NCBI GenBank assembly: GCA_034231615.1
Contig: CM067311.1
Span: 22,200,173 to 22,264,172 of the forward strand
Source: Meghimatium bilineatum
Taxonomy: Eukaryota > Mollusca > Gastropoda > Stylommatophora > Philomycidae
Reading direction: 5' to 3'
DNA: 64,000 nt
Both the position numbers and the translations under genes were made by a program. Each line of letters begins with the position of its first letter. The first letter of the stretch is position 1. Of this stretch, positions 52,418 to 62,389 are shown in pieces. The notes below the pieces were generated by a model that saw only the letters and a list, made by a program, of their open reading frames with translations, did no database searches and was not told the DNA's origin.

Positions 52418-53060
52418 TGTAGAGAATCTGTGCTCACAGCTGGCAGCTTTAAATCAATCTGGAATTAACAAATGTACTATGGTCAACCATTTAGGAACAA
52501 TGATAACATTAGATGAAGAAGTTCAATAGGGATAAGAAGCAGAATGAGGCAGGCAAAATTCCTAAAAATAAAGAATATACTGTAAATGACATCCCTGCCA
52601 TTAGAGGTGAGGAAGAGAGTTCTTCAGAACTACACAACATTGATTCTAACATATGGATGCACTCTTGGAGAATAAATAAACAGGATAGTGGAAAATTAGA
52701 GACAACAGAGAACAATGCTGAGAATACTATGAACAGCTAGAAAAACTAATGAGAGGTGCTGAATGAGTCAAAAACATTATGGGGATTGCTTAGTAATATT
52801 AGAGACACTATTTTTGGGCCATGCTATGAGACAGGGAGGCTTAGAGAACATGATTAGATTACAATGGGCACGATTGAAGACAAGAATGATAGTGTGAACA
52901 TATATTAGTTTAAAATTGTTGCATGGCAGAGTCAACAATACTGATGCAACATACCAGTAATAGAAAGTTGTGGAGATCTATGATCACCTTAGAAATACTT
53001 CACTGGATACCTAAATTACCTACGCTCACCTTTCTCCCATTTTTCATGTATGTTTAGATA
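52418..53060. other. Upstream of the COPB1 start codon; promoter not recognised
   Basis: AT-rich, with no TATA or CpG-rich promoter visible. A 75-codon plus-strand frame at 52513 (KEYTVNDIPAIRGEEESSSE) has no family match. The COPB1 transcription start probably lies in or beyond this stretch. Confidence 0.4.
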
Positions 53061-53622
53061 GTTTTGTTGTTCGTCCATGACAGGTGACGATGACCATTTG
53101 TTACATCCACTTTTGAAAATTCAATTTGAGTTATGTCCTTGAATATGAGTTCGCAGATGGCTAATGAGCCCTATTCGAGCTGTAAATGTCCTTGGACATT
53201 TCGGACATGGAATGACGACAGAAGGATCTTGGTCTATCCATGACTTTCTAGCTGCTCTCCGCCGTTGAGCTGCTGCATTTCTCCTCTTTTCACAAGATGA
53301 TGCGCTCTTTTTTATTTTAGAATGCCATGTAGATCTATTTTGTGCAAGTTCTTCCCATGTATCGTGGTCTATTTCAAAGGCTTTCAGTGAGTTCATTAAC
53401 GAGTCCTTGTATCGCTTCTTTTGGCCACCTTAAGATCGTGTGCCCTTCTCCAGCTATTTGTGTTAGAGTCATTGTCAAGGAGTGTGCGTACATTCCATGC
53501 TCCTAGAGTCAGTGGGAAAAGCTTTTCCTTTCGGGTGAATTTTCGTGGATGTGAAAATGACTTGCACTGGGGATTTTTATTAACCTTCACCAAGCCTATA
53601 TCAACCCCGGCCGCCGAAAAAC

Positions 53623-53633
53623 AAAATGGCGGC
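53623..53633 (+). promoter_or_regulatory. YY1-like motif near piggyBac left end
   Basis: AAAATGGCGGC fits the YY1 consensus and lies 40 bp inside the left terminus and about 200 bp upstream of the transposase start. It is present as AAAATGGCAGC in MITE-1 unit 1 and CAAAATGGCCGC in the minus copy. Confidence 0.5.
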
Positions 53634-53832
53634 GCGCGATGTTGGCAGCCCGTCCCACCCAGCGAGAATATCTTGAGATTTACACGTACCACAGCCCGCT
53701 TAGTTAATGCACATAGCTAGGGACATGCGCAATCGAAACATCTCCACGTTCACCCTGTCCATTTGAAAAAATTCTGTGTACCAGCAAGACGTTGCAAACT
53801 GTAATTTTGTACCGACACCCAAACCTTCAATC

Positions 53833-55463
53833 ATGGATGCGATTTATTTTGAATTCGTAATGGATGACGATTCCGATGAGGAAGAAACTGTGCCGCTTAC
53901 AGATATAGCTCCATTAGATAATGTGTGGTTAGATAGAGATAATATTAGTGACACTGATTCTGTGGGCAGAGTGGAAGAAGACATTTTGGAGGACCAGGTT
54001 GTTGAAAACTCAAATGTTCTTTCGGGGTATAGCCATGATTGGCTTAGAAATTTCGATGAAATTGTTGGACCTATAGGCCTAGCTGATAACCTTAGTGAGG
54101 TAGACGTGTTTCGTGTTTTTTACAGATGATATTCTTAACATGTTGGTAAATGAAACTAATCGGTACGCTAAGCAGGTTAGTGAATCGAAGGGACAGGACG
54201 CCGGCTATGCATCTCGTGTGAAGTTGTGGAAGTCACAGCTGATGAGATGACAGCCTTTGTTGCTTTGGTCCTCTTGATGGGACTGACCAAACGTTCCTCC
54301 TATGAATTGTATTGGTCTAATGATGGTCTCATCGAGATGCCTGGGTTTAGGAATGTCATGAGTACGAATAGGTTTTTAGCTATTCTTTCATTCCTGCACC
54401 TTGTAGACAACACAACAGCTGTTGCACGAATGCAACCCGGTCACAGAAAGGCGTTCAAGATACAAGGGTTTGTTGACAAACTTATTCCTCTGTTCCAACA
54501 ATATTACGGCCTCTCCAAAGAAATCAGTATCGATGAAAGCATGATTGCTTTCAAGGGTAGGACTAGTCTTATGCAGTACATGCCCAAGAAACCCTCAAAG
54601 TGGGGTATAAAGTCTTGGGCACTGGCTGACTCGAAGACTAGTTATCTCTGGAACTGGAAGCTGTACCTTGGGAAGGAGGACATCTATGACAAAAAGAAGG
54701 GATTGGCTCACTGTATTGTGAGTAATTTGTTTGCCACAATACACGGTAAGGGCCATATTGTCTACATGGACAACTTCTTTTCCTCTCCAGCCCTTTTCAA
54801 GGAGCTTGCCGAGAACCAGACAGGCGCCTGCGGCACACTACAATTGAATCGCAATGGGGTCCCCCATGCTTTGAAGGGTCTAAAACTCAAATGGGAAGGT
54901 CCGTTCCAAACGCCAAGGTGGTAATGTGAGGGATGTGGTAAAACCATGCGCAATACAGGCCTATACCCATCATATGGGAGGCGTTGATCGTGTTGACAAG
55001 CAGCTAACATATTATATGTTAGGCCACAGGTCCTGCAAGTGGTGGAAGAAAATTTTTTTACTTGTTGGAAGCTTGCTTTGTCAATTCATCTGTCCTGTGG
55101 CGGGCTAAACATCCTGGCCGAGTCAAGGAGGAAAAATTTTGCTTGCAGATAATTCATGGGCTTCTTGAGGGTTGCTACTCTAGGCCTGCTTCTTCCAGTT
55201 CCGGAAGAAGAACAAGCCACCCACTGGATAGGATGACACTAGCACCAGCACACCACATTGCTATAAATCCTAAACGGTTGTCCAGTGGCAGGCATTCATT
55301 TCCTGACTGTGTTGTCTGTTCAGATCGGTCAAAGAAGCGCCACCAGACTCAGTATGTGTGTGCAGCATGTCAGGTCACTCTGTGCCCATATCCCTGCTTC
55401 CATCGATACCACACATTGTTAAATTTCAAGACTGAGTGTTCATCTGAGCTGCACAGCAAGTAG
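53833..55463 (+). pseudogene. piggyBac transposase pseudogene (DDE_Tnp_1_7 type)
   Basis: The family cuts and pastes DNA at TTAA using a DDD catalytic triad. The likely start is the ATG at 53833 (MDAIYFEFVMDDDSD), followed by an acidic N terminus. The three family aspartates are visible: SIDESMIAFKGR (Asp at 54532), VYMDNFFSSPAL (54769) and GGVDRVDKQ (54986). The C terminus is a Cys/His-rich zinc-binding region (DCVVCSD, VCAACQ, CPYPCFHRYH). The frame shifts near 54118 and back near 54225, again near 54915 and near 55070. Compared with typical piggyBac proteins, a stretch before GGVDRVD also appears missing. It cannot make an intact enzyme. Confidence 0.93.
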
Positions 55464-56179
55464 GAGAACTGCACATCCAGTGGGTAAGTCATTTGTGTTT
55501 GTTGTTTTTATGTAATTTTAAAAAATAAATTGTCTTCACCTCTTGCGCAAACCTCGGGTAGGATACATTAAAAAAAACCAATTACCCACCCATTTGCAGT
55601 ATTCAATTCTACATTTAAATCTGTTGAAATTATTTAAAAAGCTCTAATAACAAAAATGGTATTGAGTTTTCCAAAACCCATGTCTTGTTGTTTTTGTTGG
55701 TTTTTTGAGAAAAAAAGGTCTTCACCTCTTGCACAAACCCCAGGTAGGTTACGTAAAAAAAAAAATACACATACATTTGCGGTATTCAATTCTGCAATTA
55801 CATGCGTCAAAAAAATTTTGTTATCTCGAATAACAAAAAAGTTATTGCGTTTCCTAACACCAACCAGAAAAGATGAAAATTCTCAAAAAAGAATCTGGTG
55901 GCAGAAGATGTTTTGTATTTTTTAATCTGGCTTGCTAAAGGTTAAAGTGAGGAAGAGTTGTGCAAAGCAACGCCCTCACTCTTGTCAGACCTCATTTGAA
56001 ACCAGTGGCAAGACGAATCGAGATGACTGGAAGGTTTAGATAGTAAAAACTTATCAAAAGCACAGTTCTAAGATTCACATTGCACTCTATAGATTTTGTG
56101 TCAGTACAAAATTATCAGTCTATTTTCTATTGTCTTTCACCAGGTGGTTTGTTATCCACTCTTGCATAGGGGTGATTGG

Positions 56180-56510
56180 AGCTCGAGGTTGCATTCTAAA
56201 GCCAGATGTGTGACCTCGGTATGTGTGGCCAAGCCATGCTCGGATCGTGTCTGTTCAGATCTCGCTGATGTTTTCTATCCATCTTTTCCGTGGTCTTCCT
56301 CTGGCTTTGTACCCTGATCTCATTTGGTTATATGGCTGTATGGGCAACTTGTGGTGTATTCTCATATTGTGGCCAAACCACTTGATCTGCTGTCTTTCTA
56401 TGTAATCTGTACAAGGTATTATACATATTCTTTCCCTGATATCTTCATTTCGTAATCTATTGAGCCTGGTGACTCCGGTGGATTTCCTCAGCCGTTAATT
56501 GATGTTAACT
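56180..56510 (-). mobile_element. LINE family D tail fragment
   Basis: The minus strand reads GVTRLNRLRNEDIRERICII, DYIERQQIKWFGHNMRIHHK and KARGRPRKRWIENISEICTD: the post-RT region of RTE-type LINEs, nearly open. No borders resolved. Confidence 0.8.
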
Positions 56511-56521
56511 CTGTGTTAAAA

Positions 56522-56735
56522 TTGTCAGTAATTAAAGTAACCCATAGCATTTATTAATGCCATAGGGGTGTGAGATGTTAGCGATCTCACATTTCAGAGG
56601 CTCTGCAAATGAGGGCGGTAGCCATCCTCTCCCTCGCAGTCTTTACTTCTCGGATTAATCCGGTATCCATTTAAGGCTGGGTCGATCCGGGAGCCGTTGC
56701 GATCTGAAAAACATTTTCGCCTCAACTGGGGAATG
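56522..56735 (-). repeat. tRNA-Ala-like SINE, head missing
   Basis: The plus strand runs AAAGTAACCCATAGCATTTA, GATCTCACATTTCAGAGGCT, CGCAGTCTTTACTTCTCGGA and ends TCAACTGGGGAATGAGTCTC, where the tRNA head should continue but a family A LINE end begins. Confidence 0.8.
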
Positions 56736-56997
56736 AGTCTCGACTAGAAAACTGGCCTCACAGCACATGGGGCATTCCCATAAGTGCTCCGCTCTCTGTT
56801 CCAGCAGCCATTCGATTTGATGGTATTTCGAGTCCAATGCTGCCGAAACAGATGTCGACATCAGGGCACAACTCTGGCCCCTGTGACAGGTTTCTTTGTT
56901 GTTCCACCCACCCACGACGTGCTCGTAACTAGTTCAAGCACAACGTCAGCCTGTCGGAACAACATGGTAACTGTTATTGAAGGTTACGACTAAGCCA
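56735..56997 (-). mobile_element. LINE family A 3' end
   Basis: The minus strand ends its coding part [20 protein letters not shown], matching 5290-5660 and 12650-13015. It is wedged between two SINE pieces. Confidence 0.8.
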
Positions 56998-57178
56998 TCT
57001 CCTCTCCCTCGCAGTCTTTACTTCCTGGATTAATCCGGTACCCATTTAAGGCTGGGTCAACCCAGGAGCCGTTGCGATCTGAAAAACATTTCCGCCTCAA
57101 CTGGGGAAGGAACCCAGGACCACTCATATGCGAAGCCAGTGCGCTAACCACTACGCTAACGCTGCTCCCCTGCGTTGT
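56998..57178 (-). repeat. tRNA-Ala-like SINE, head and body
   Basis: The minus strand begins GCAGCGTTAGCGTAGTGGTT, then CTGGCTTCGCATATGAG and GGTCCTGGGTTCCTTCCCC. A-box (TAGCGTAGTGG) and B-box-like elements and the CTTCGCAT anticodon-loop region resemble tRNA-Ala(CGC). The body (TTGAGGCGGAAATGTTTTTC and onward) follows; the 3' third is missing. Confidence 0.85.
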
Positions 57179-58063
57179 CAGTACTGGCACATAATTAAAT
57201 GTGTGCTTGAAGGACGAGTCGGGGATTATACTAACCACAAATGAGCAGCGCTTTCTTTAGCAGAAACAGAAAAGACATCATTCATGGCATCCACAGTAAT
57301 CTAGAACATTTGTCACTCTGGTGCACTAACTACAAGGCACTCATCAATCCCACCAGGAAAACATTGTAGGTTCTCACTGAACAACAACATAGTCACAGAC
57401 ACATTAACAGCAGCCACCTGCATGGGCATCAACATTGACAGGGAGCAGACTATGAAATATCTAGGCATCACTTTTGATAGTAGTCTATCTTTGATGAAAC
57501 ATGAGGACAATGTCATTAAGAAAGCTGGAAAGAGTGTCAGTGCAGTCATTAGATGCAGCAGAAAACCCTTTTTCAGATGATGCAGGCAGTGGTATTATCT
57601 GTGTTGGACTATGGTTTAGGTTTACTGACACTGTCGCAAACACAGGTGGATAGATTGGAGAGAGTTCAAAACGAGGCCATGAGAGCTGTCTTAGGATGCA
57701 CAAGAGATACACCTATCATGACCATGAGATTTCTCCTAGACCTACTGAGCATCAAATCAAGACATAAAATAATTCAGGTTAAAGAATACTTCAAGGTTGC
57801 CAATAATGATCATCACGTCTTACACCAATCTCTAGACAGCACAAAAGGAAGGCGTATCAAGAGAGGAAGGTCTTGGATGGCAGAAGCAGAAGATACCCTA
57901 CTCAGAGTTTGTGAGCTGGAGGTAGTGGGAAGAGGCTGTGAGTGGGTTGAATGGGTGAAATTTTGGTAAAGAGAGAAAGTTATTGACAACAGTTGTGATA
58001 CAGATGGGAAGAGAGTGCCTCGACTGGGCTGCCCAATAGAACAGAGGGAATGATCCAAGAACT

Positions 58064-58338
58064 TCTTCTTCTGCGTTCGTTCTCAAACTCCTGCAGATTA
58101 GCAGGATGTAGTCCGGAGAACGGAATGCGTTGTGTCATGGTTTACAGCATTGCTGCGATATCTGCGCCATTCGGCCTGACACATCCGACTTCAGCATGGC
58201 TTTGGGTCACTGACCCTATATGGGATGGGACAGCCAACTCCATCCCATAACCTCCTTAGTCGCCTATTACGACATGCGTGGAAGGTAAACAGTGTTGCTA
58301 TTCTTTGCTCCCCTTTCGGGCCTCGGCAACACACGGGC
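58064..58338 (-). repeat. SINE-1 insertion with 12-bp target duplication
   Basis: GATCCAAGAACT at 58052-58063 and 58339-58350 brackets it. On the minus strand it starts CCGAAAGGGGAGCAAAGAAT and ends GAGTTTGAGAACGAACGCAG, then an AAGAAGA tail. The 275-bp unit fixes the full SINE-1 length. Confidence 0.95.
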
Positions 58339-58506
58339 GATCCAAGAACTCATACTGCAGCACTCGAAGCCACAATATATGATAATTTATACAGACGGCT
58401 CAGTAAAACAAGAAACAAGCAGGTGTGGTTGGGGTTTCATGGCCTACCAAAATGGCAAGAAATTCACTGCGGAGTCAGCTGTGTATCCCACTACAACATC
58501 GAGTAT

Positions 58507-58783
58507 CTTCTTCTTCTTCATCGTTCTTCAGTCAGATATCAGGTTACAGCACCAATAGCTTCAATGAATTGTGTGTGATTCGCTTCAGGTCATCCATGGA
58601 ACCCCTCAAGTCTGGAAGCAGTGCCGTCTCAGTAGGCCATATTTTCTCCCTCTCTTCTTGGTAGAGTTGACAGGCATGAAGAATGTGTTCTGCAGTCTCT
58701 GGGCTCAGTCCACAGTTGCACAGGTCTGTCTCACCAATCTTCAGCTTTCGGAACATGTGACTTCTCAGTCTGTTGTGACCAGT
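58507..58783 (-). mobile_element. LINE family B 3' end insertion with 13-bp target duplication
   Basis: CAACATCGAGTAT at 58494-58506 and 58784-58796 brackets it. The minus strand carries the last coding part ([36 protein letters not shown]) and a GAAGAAGAAGAAG tail. It is nearly identical to the 3' end of the 2-kb copy at 16148. Confidence 0.96.
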
Positions 58784-59582
58784 CAACATCGAGTATGAGA
58801 ACGGAAATAGAAGCGGTGACAGCAGCTCTCACTTGGCTGGCGATGCAACCACCAACAGACTCAGTGATTTTATCAGACTCTCAAAGTATGCTGCGCAAGA
58901 CAGAAAAGTGTTTTATCAGAACTGAATGGGTCACTCTTCTCAAAAACGTGAAGAGTATTACATGGATCTACTGTACAGGTCATGCTGTGGTCAGGGGAAA
59001 CGAAAGAGCCAATGTGTTGGCTGGTAAAGCCTTGGTGAACAGCACTGAGATAAGAAGAGACAGGATTGAATTGATTAGAGCTGTCATGGATACCCTACGA
59101 GAAGACAAGGAGGAAGTTGAACGAGACAATGTACATATTCAGAGAATGGTAGAAATGGGAGTCACTAGAGGCAATGGGAGTAATGCTCCCTCTCCGGAAA
59201 GATCAGAAGAACGTGTAATCAGCAACTGACTAGGGCACTGAGCTTATACACTTTTAGATGGCTGATGGAACGGCAAGCAGAAAATATATGGGAATACCCC
59301 CACTGCTGTGACGCTTGTTTCTAATCAAGAAACGCTATAGATTTTCAATAGTGGTAATTATTTTATGTAACAGACTATTGTAGCTGAATTGTGTGTTCCA
59401 TTTTTTGTATTCATCCAACTAAAGGCCCAATGTTTCTACATGTAGCTTAAATACTTAACTTGTAGTGGAATTAGTGTTTCTTATCGCAATCGTTCTCTAA
59501 TATGGTGGTCCGTGGTCAATTTCCAATTGAGAATTTTTTCAGAAAAAAAATATTGTGTAGGGTTGACTGAGCTACAATAAGT

Positions 59583-59820
59583 AAAGTAAAGTAACCCATA
59601 GCAATTATTGATGCCATAGGGGTGTGAGATGTCAGCGATCTCACATTTCAGTGGATCTGCAAATGTGGGCGGTAGCCATCTTCTCTCTCTCACAGTCTTT
59701 ACTTCCCGGATTAATCCAGGTTGACCCGGGAGCTGTAGCAATCTGAAAATCATTTCCGCCTCAATTGGGGAATGAACCCAAGACCACTCATATGCGAAGC
59801 CAATGTGCTACGCGGCCTCC
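59583..59820 (-). repeat. tRNA-Ala-like SINE, near-complete copy
   Basis: The minus strand begins GCGTAGCACATTGGCTTCGC, with B-box-like GGGTTCATTCCCC, then the shared body, and ends near GCTATGGGTTACTTTACTT. It is about 240 bp. Confidence 0.85.
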
Positions 59821-62376
59821 TCTAGACCTTTATGCTTCTTCTTCTTTCATTCACTTGAAACATGTCTATATCTGTAATTCTGTCTCCTCAATAAAACTCA
59901 CTGCTTTTTGTAGTTCATACAGTGGCCCATAGAGCTTTGATTCCAGTGTTGTTTCCTCTGGCCAATATGTCTGCCTCAGCATTATATACTCAGAACACTC
60001 TTGAAGTATGTGTTTGGCACTCTGTGCTGCCTGTCCACATGGCCATATTGCTAATCTTGAACTGTGTGTACATATGACAACAGATTCTGTTGTGTCCCAT
60101 TCTGAGGCGTAGAATTACAACTTGTTCTGATCTGTTAATAATGTGAGTCATCTTGTGTTGGTGTTTGTGGCTTTCTTATTGACTTGATCATCTGTTTTTT
60201 CTGATGATAAGTGATAGATGATCTGGTTGGTCTTCGTAAGAACCTTCCTTAGCCAGTTGGTGTGCTTTTTTCATTTCCTGGTATTCCACAGTGAGAGGGT
60301 ATCCATTGCATGGTTCATTAAGTAGCTTTTGCAAGTCTGTTAGTTTTTCAGACTGGAGAGCTTGAAGCACTAACCTTGCATCTGTCAGAAATACCACAGG
60401 CTGTGGGTCAGGCAGGGTTGAAGTTCAGCAGTTTTTCAGTTGCCACCCTAATTGCCTGGATTTCTGCATCAAAATTATTGCAGAATTTCCCTGTTGGTGT
60501 TCTGATCATATCTCTAGGCTTGTGTAGATATTATATATATATACACCTGCACTACCACTCCTCACTGCATTCTGTGCTGACTCATCTGTGTATACTCTGA
60601 CCCATATGTCTTGTGGATAGTCCAGGAAACTGAGGGTGACTGTCCTTCCCAATTCCTTTCACGTGGGTCTCAATGTATATTTATATTACATACCTTTCAC
60701 TTCAACGGGTTTGTTCTGGTACAGACCTTAAGAAACTGCCAACTTCAGGTAGGGCTGTAAGTTGTCTATGGGGTCGTTTAGTTTGGTGGATAAAGCTGTT
60801 TCTCTTCAGTCACCAGATTTTGGAATCTTTCCTTCATTGGAGGACTTGGTATACACTGAAACTTTTAAGTGTGCATTCTTTTCATTTCTGCATCTCTACT
60901 ATGGATTGTTGATTTCATTGCTCCCAATATTATCCTAAGCGCCTGGTTTTGCACATTATCTAGATCTTGTAAATGTGGTGTTTGATGCAGGACACCACAC
61001 AGTTGAACCATATTCCAGGTGTGGTCTTATGCCTTGCTGGTAAACTTTACGGAGTATATTTCCACTGGCTCCCCATGTGGTTCCACTTAGTTTTCTCAGG
61101 ATAGCTAACTTCCTCCTGGCCTTTGTTGTTGCTTTTTTTATGTGTTGCTTCCATATCAGCTAATCATCAAAAGTAACCTCGTGGGTTGACTTCTTTCAAA
61201 AGCTCTCCATCTATCTTGATATCACCGGCTTTTTGTTTTGGTGAGAGGGTAAAGAGTGTAGTGCTGCACTTATGTGTTAACGCTGACACACCATCTATTT
61301 TCCCATAAGGTTAAGGCATCAACAGCTCTTTGTATTTGTTTAGTGGCCAATGTCGCATGTTCTGTGTACCAGATCACCAGCATGCATTGCCACTATGATC
61401 TTGTGTGGTAGTTTGGCAACAAGGTCATTGATATAAACCAAGAAAAGTGTGGGTGACAGGACTCCTCCCTGGGGGACTCCATGATGCAGTAGGACCTTCT
61501 TGCTCTTGCGACCGTCCAATTGTACCCTGGCTCTTCTATTATGCAGGTATGCTTTTACCCGTTTGTACATTCTTGAGTTAACTCTGCAATTTCGCAATTT
61601 CTTTAACAGCCCTTCTTTCCAAACCTTGTCAAATGTTTTCCTGAGGTATATCCATGCTGCTAGTAGCAGTTTCTTATCTTGGAAGGCGTCCTCAATGACT
61701 TGGGAGAGGTAGGTTGCCTGATCTTCAGTAGAGTAGCACTGTCCGAAGCCTGCTTGCTGCGATACGAGAAGGTTTTCACTTTCAAAGTACCACTGCATTC
61801 TAAGATTGATAATGCGTTCCATTGTTTTGCATAGACTGCTTGTGAGGCTGATGGGCCTGTAGTTGGAGGCTGTGTAGCCATCTTTTCCTGATTTGAGGAG
61901 TGGTATCATTATTGCTTCCCTCCATGACTGTGGAACATTACCTGTGGTCCAGCTTGTATTGAAGATCTGCAGTAGCTTGTCAAATATTTTGCTGGTTCTC
62001 TCGAACCCCCTGTTGTTTTTCCGGGGCTAATTTTGACATTATTGTCTTCTGCAAAGTAATCAACTACATGTTTACCTGTTAAAATGTTTCTATCTTTATA
62101 AAGTGTGATCCTTGTATTTCTCCCTGTACCTTCATCATTTAGTTGTTTTACCAGATTCCCTAATTTCCTAGTGTCTCTTTCAAGATTCAGATACTTTATT
62201 CTTTCCAGCTGCTCTGTCTGGCTTGTAACTTGGCTCTTTGATATGTAGCCTTTGTTTGCAGGTATTTGTTGTGGTGTTCGTGACTAGATCTGTTCTCTGC
62301 CTGCTGCCTAGATGTTTCCATCTCATTTTGAAGCTTTTCCAATTCATCATTCCAGTAGGGTTTGTAGTTTTTGCAT

Positions 62377-62386
62377 CCCCCCCCCC
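62377..62386 (+). repeat. C10 homopolymer
   Basis: Ten consecutive C residues at the left junction between LINE B and the MITE-2 insertion. Confidence 0.85.
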
Positions 62387-62389
62387 ATT

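Larger units (their letters stand above)
53584..55941 (+). mobile_element. piggyBac transposon, full length with a broken transposase
   Basis: It is flanked by TTAA at 53580-53583 and 55942-55945, the hallmark of piggyBac integration. Ends are CCTTCACCAAGCCTATATC on the left and, reversed, CCTTTAGCAAGCCAGATTAA on the right: imperfect inverted termini. The 2358-bp element carries one transposase gene broken by frameshifts, and its ends match those of MITE-1, which it probably mobilised. An internal direct repeat (CTTCACCTCTTGC at 55536 and 55721) lies after the gene. Confidence 0.95.
53060..56050 (-). mobile_element. Internally deleted LINE family E, split by a piggyBac
   Basis: On the minus strand an endonuclease start (LTLGAWNVRTLLDNDSN) is followed directly by post-RT sequence (RRAHDLKVAKRSDT) and then by a C-terminal C2H2 finger ([20 protein letters not shown]) in a 91-codon open frame at 53121-53396. 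The whole RT domain is missing. The piggyBac at 53584-55941 entered the 5' part at a TTAA; leader-like sequence resumes at 55946 (GAGTTGTGCAAAGCAACGCC on plus). Confidence 0.78.
57240..59330 (+). mobile_element. LINE family A with RT end, RNase H and C terminus, two insertions inside
   Basis: The plus strand has RT thumb sequence (LDYGLGLLTLSQTQVDRLER, VQNEAMRAVLGCTRDTP), then RNase H: IIYTDGSVKQETSRCGWGF, a conserved Glu in MRTEIEAVTAALTW, LSDSQSMLRK and the GHAVVRGNERANVLAG block. The C terminus is an IWEYPHCCDACF-type finger and a stop near 59322. A SINE-1 (58064-58338) and a LINE B piece (58507-58783), each with target duplication, interrupt the RNase H. Frameshifted; dead. Confidence 0.9.

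Noticed and set aside
52513..52740. 75-codon hydrophilic open frame upstream of COPB1
   Set aside because: It has no recognisable domain and is short; it could equally be COPB1 upstream sequence or transposon debris.
53121..53396. 91-codon C2H2 zinc-finger frame as a host transcription factor
   Set aside because: The finger with [15 protein letters not shown] is the usual C-terminal tail of a LINE, and the same tail recurs in decayed form at 18490-19140.
56998..57178. Possible tRNA-Ala gene
   Set aside because: The tRNA-like head continues into a repeated SINE body, the stems are degraded, and other copies exist at 59583 and (headless) 56522 and 2940. It is a SINE, not a functional tRNA.
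58795..59229. 144-codon open frame as a host RNase H gene
   Set aside because: It joins, across an inserted LINE with target duplication, to the rest of a LINE RNase H domain and is flanked by LINE RT sequence.
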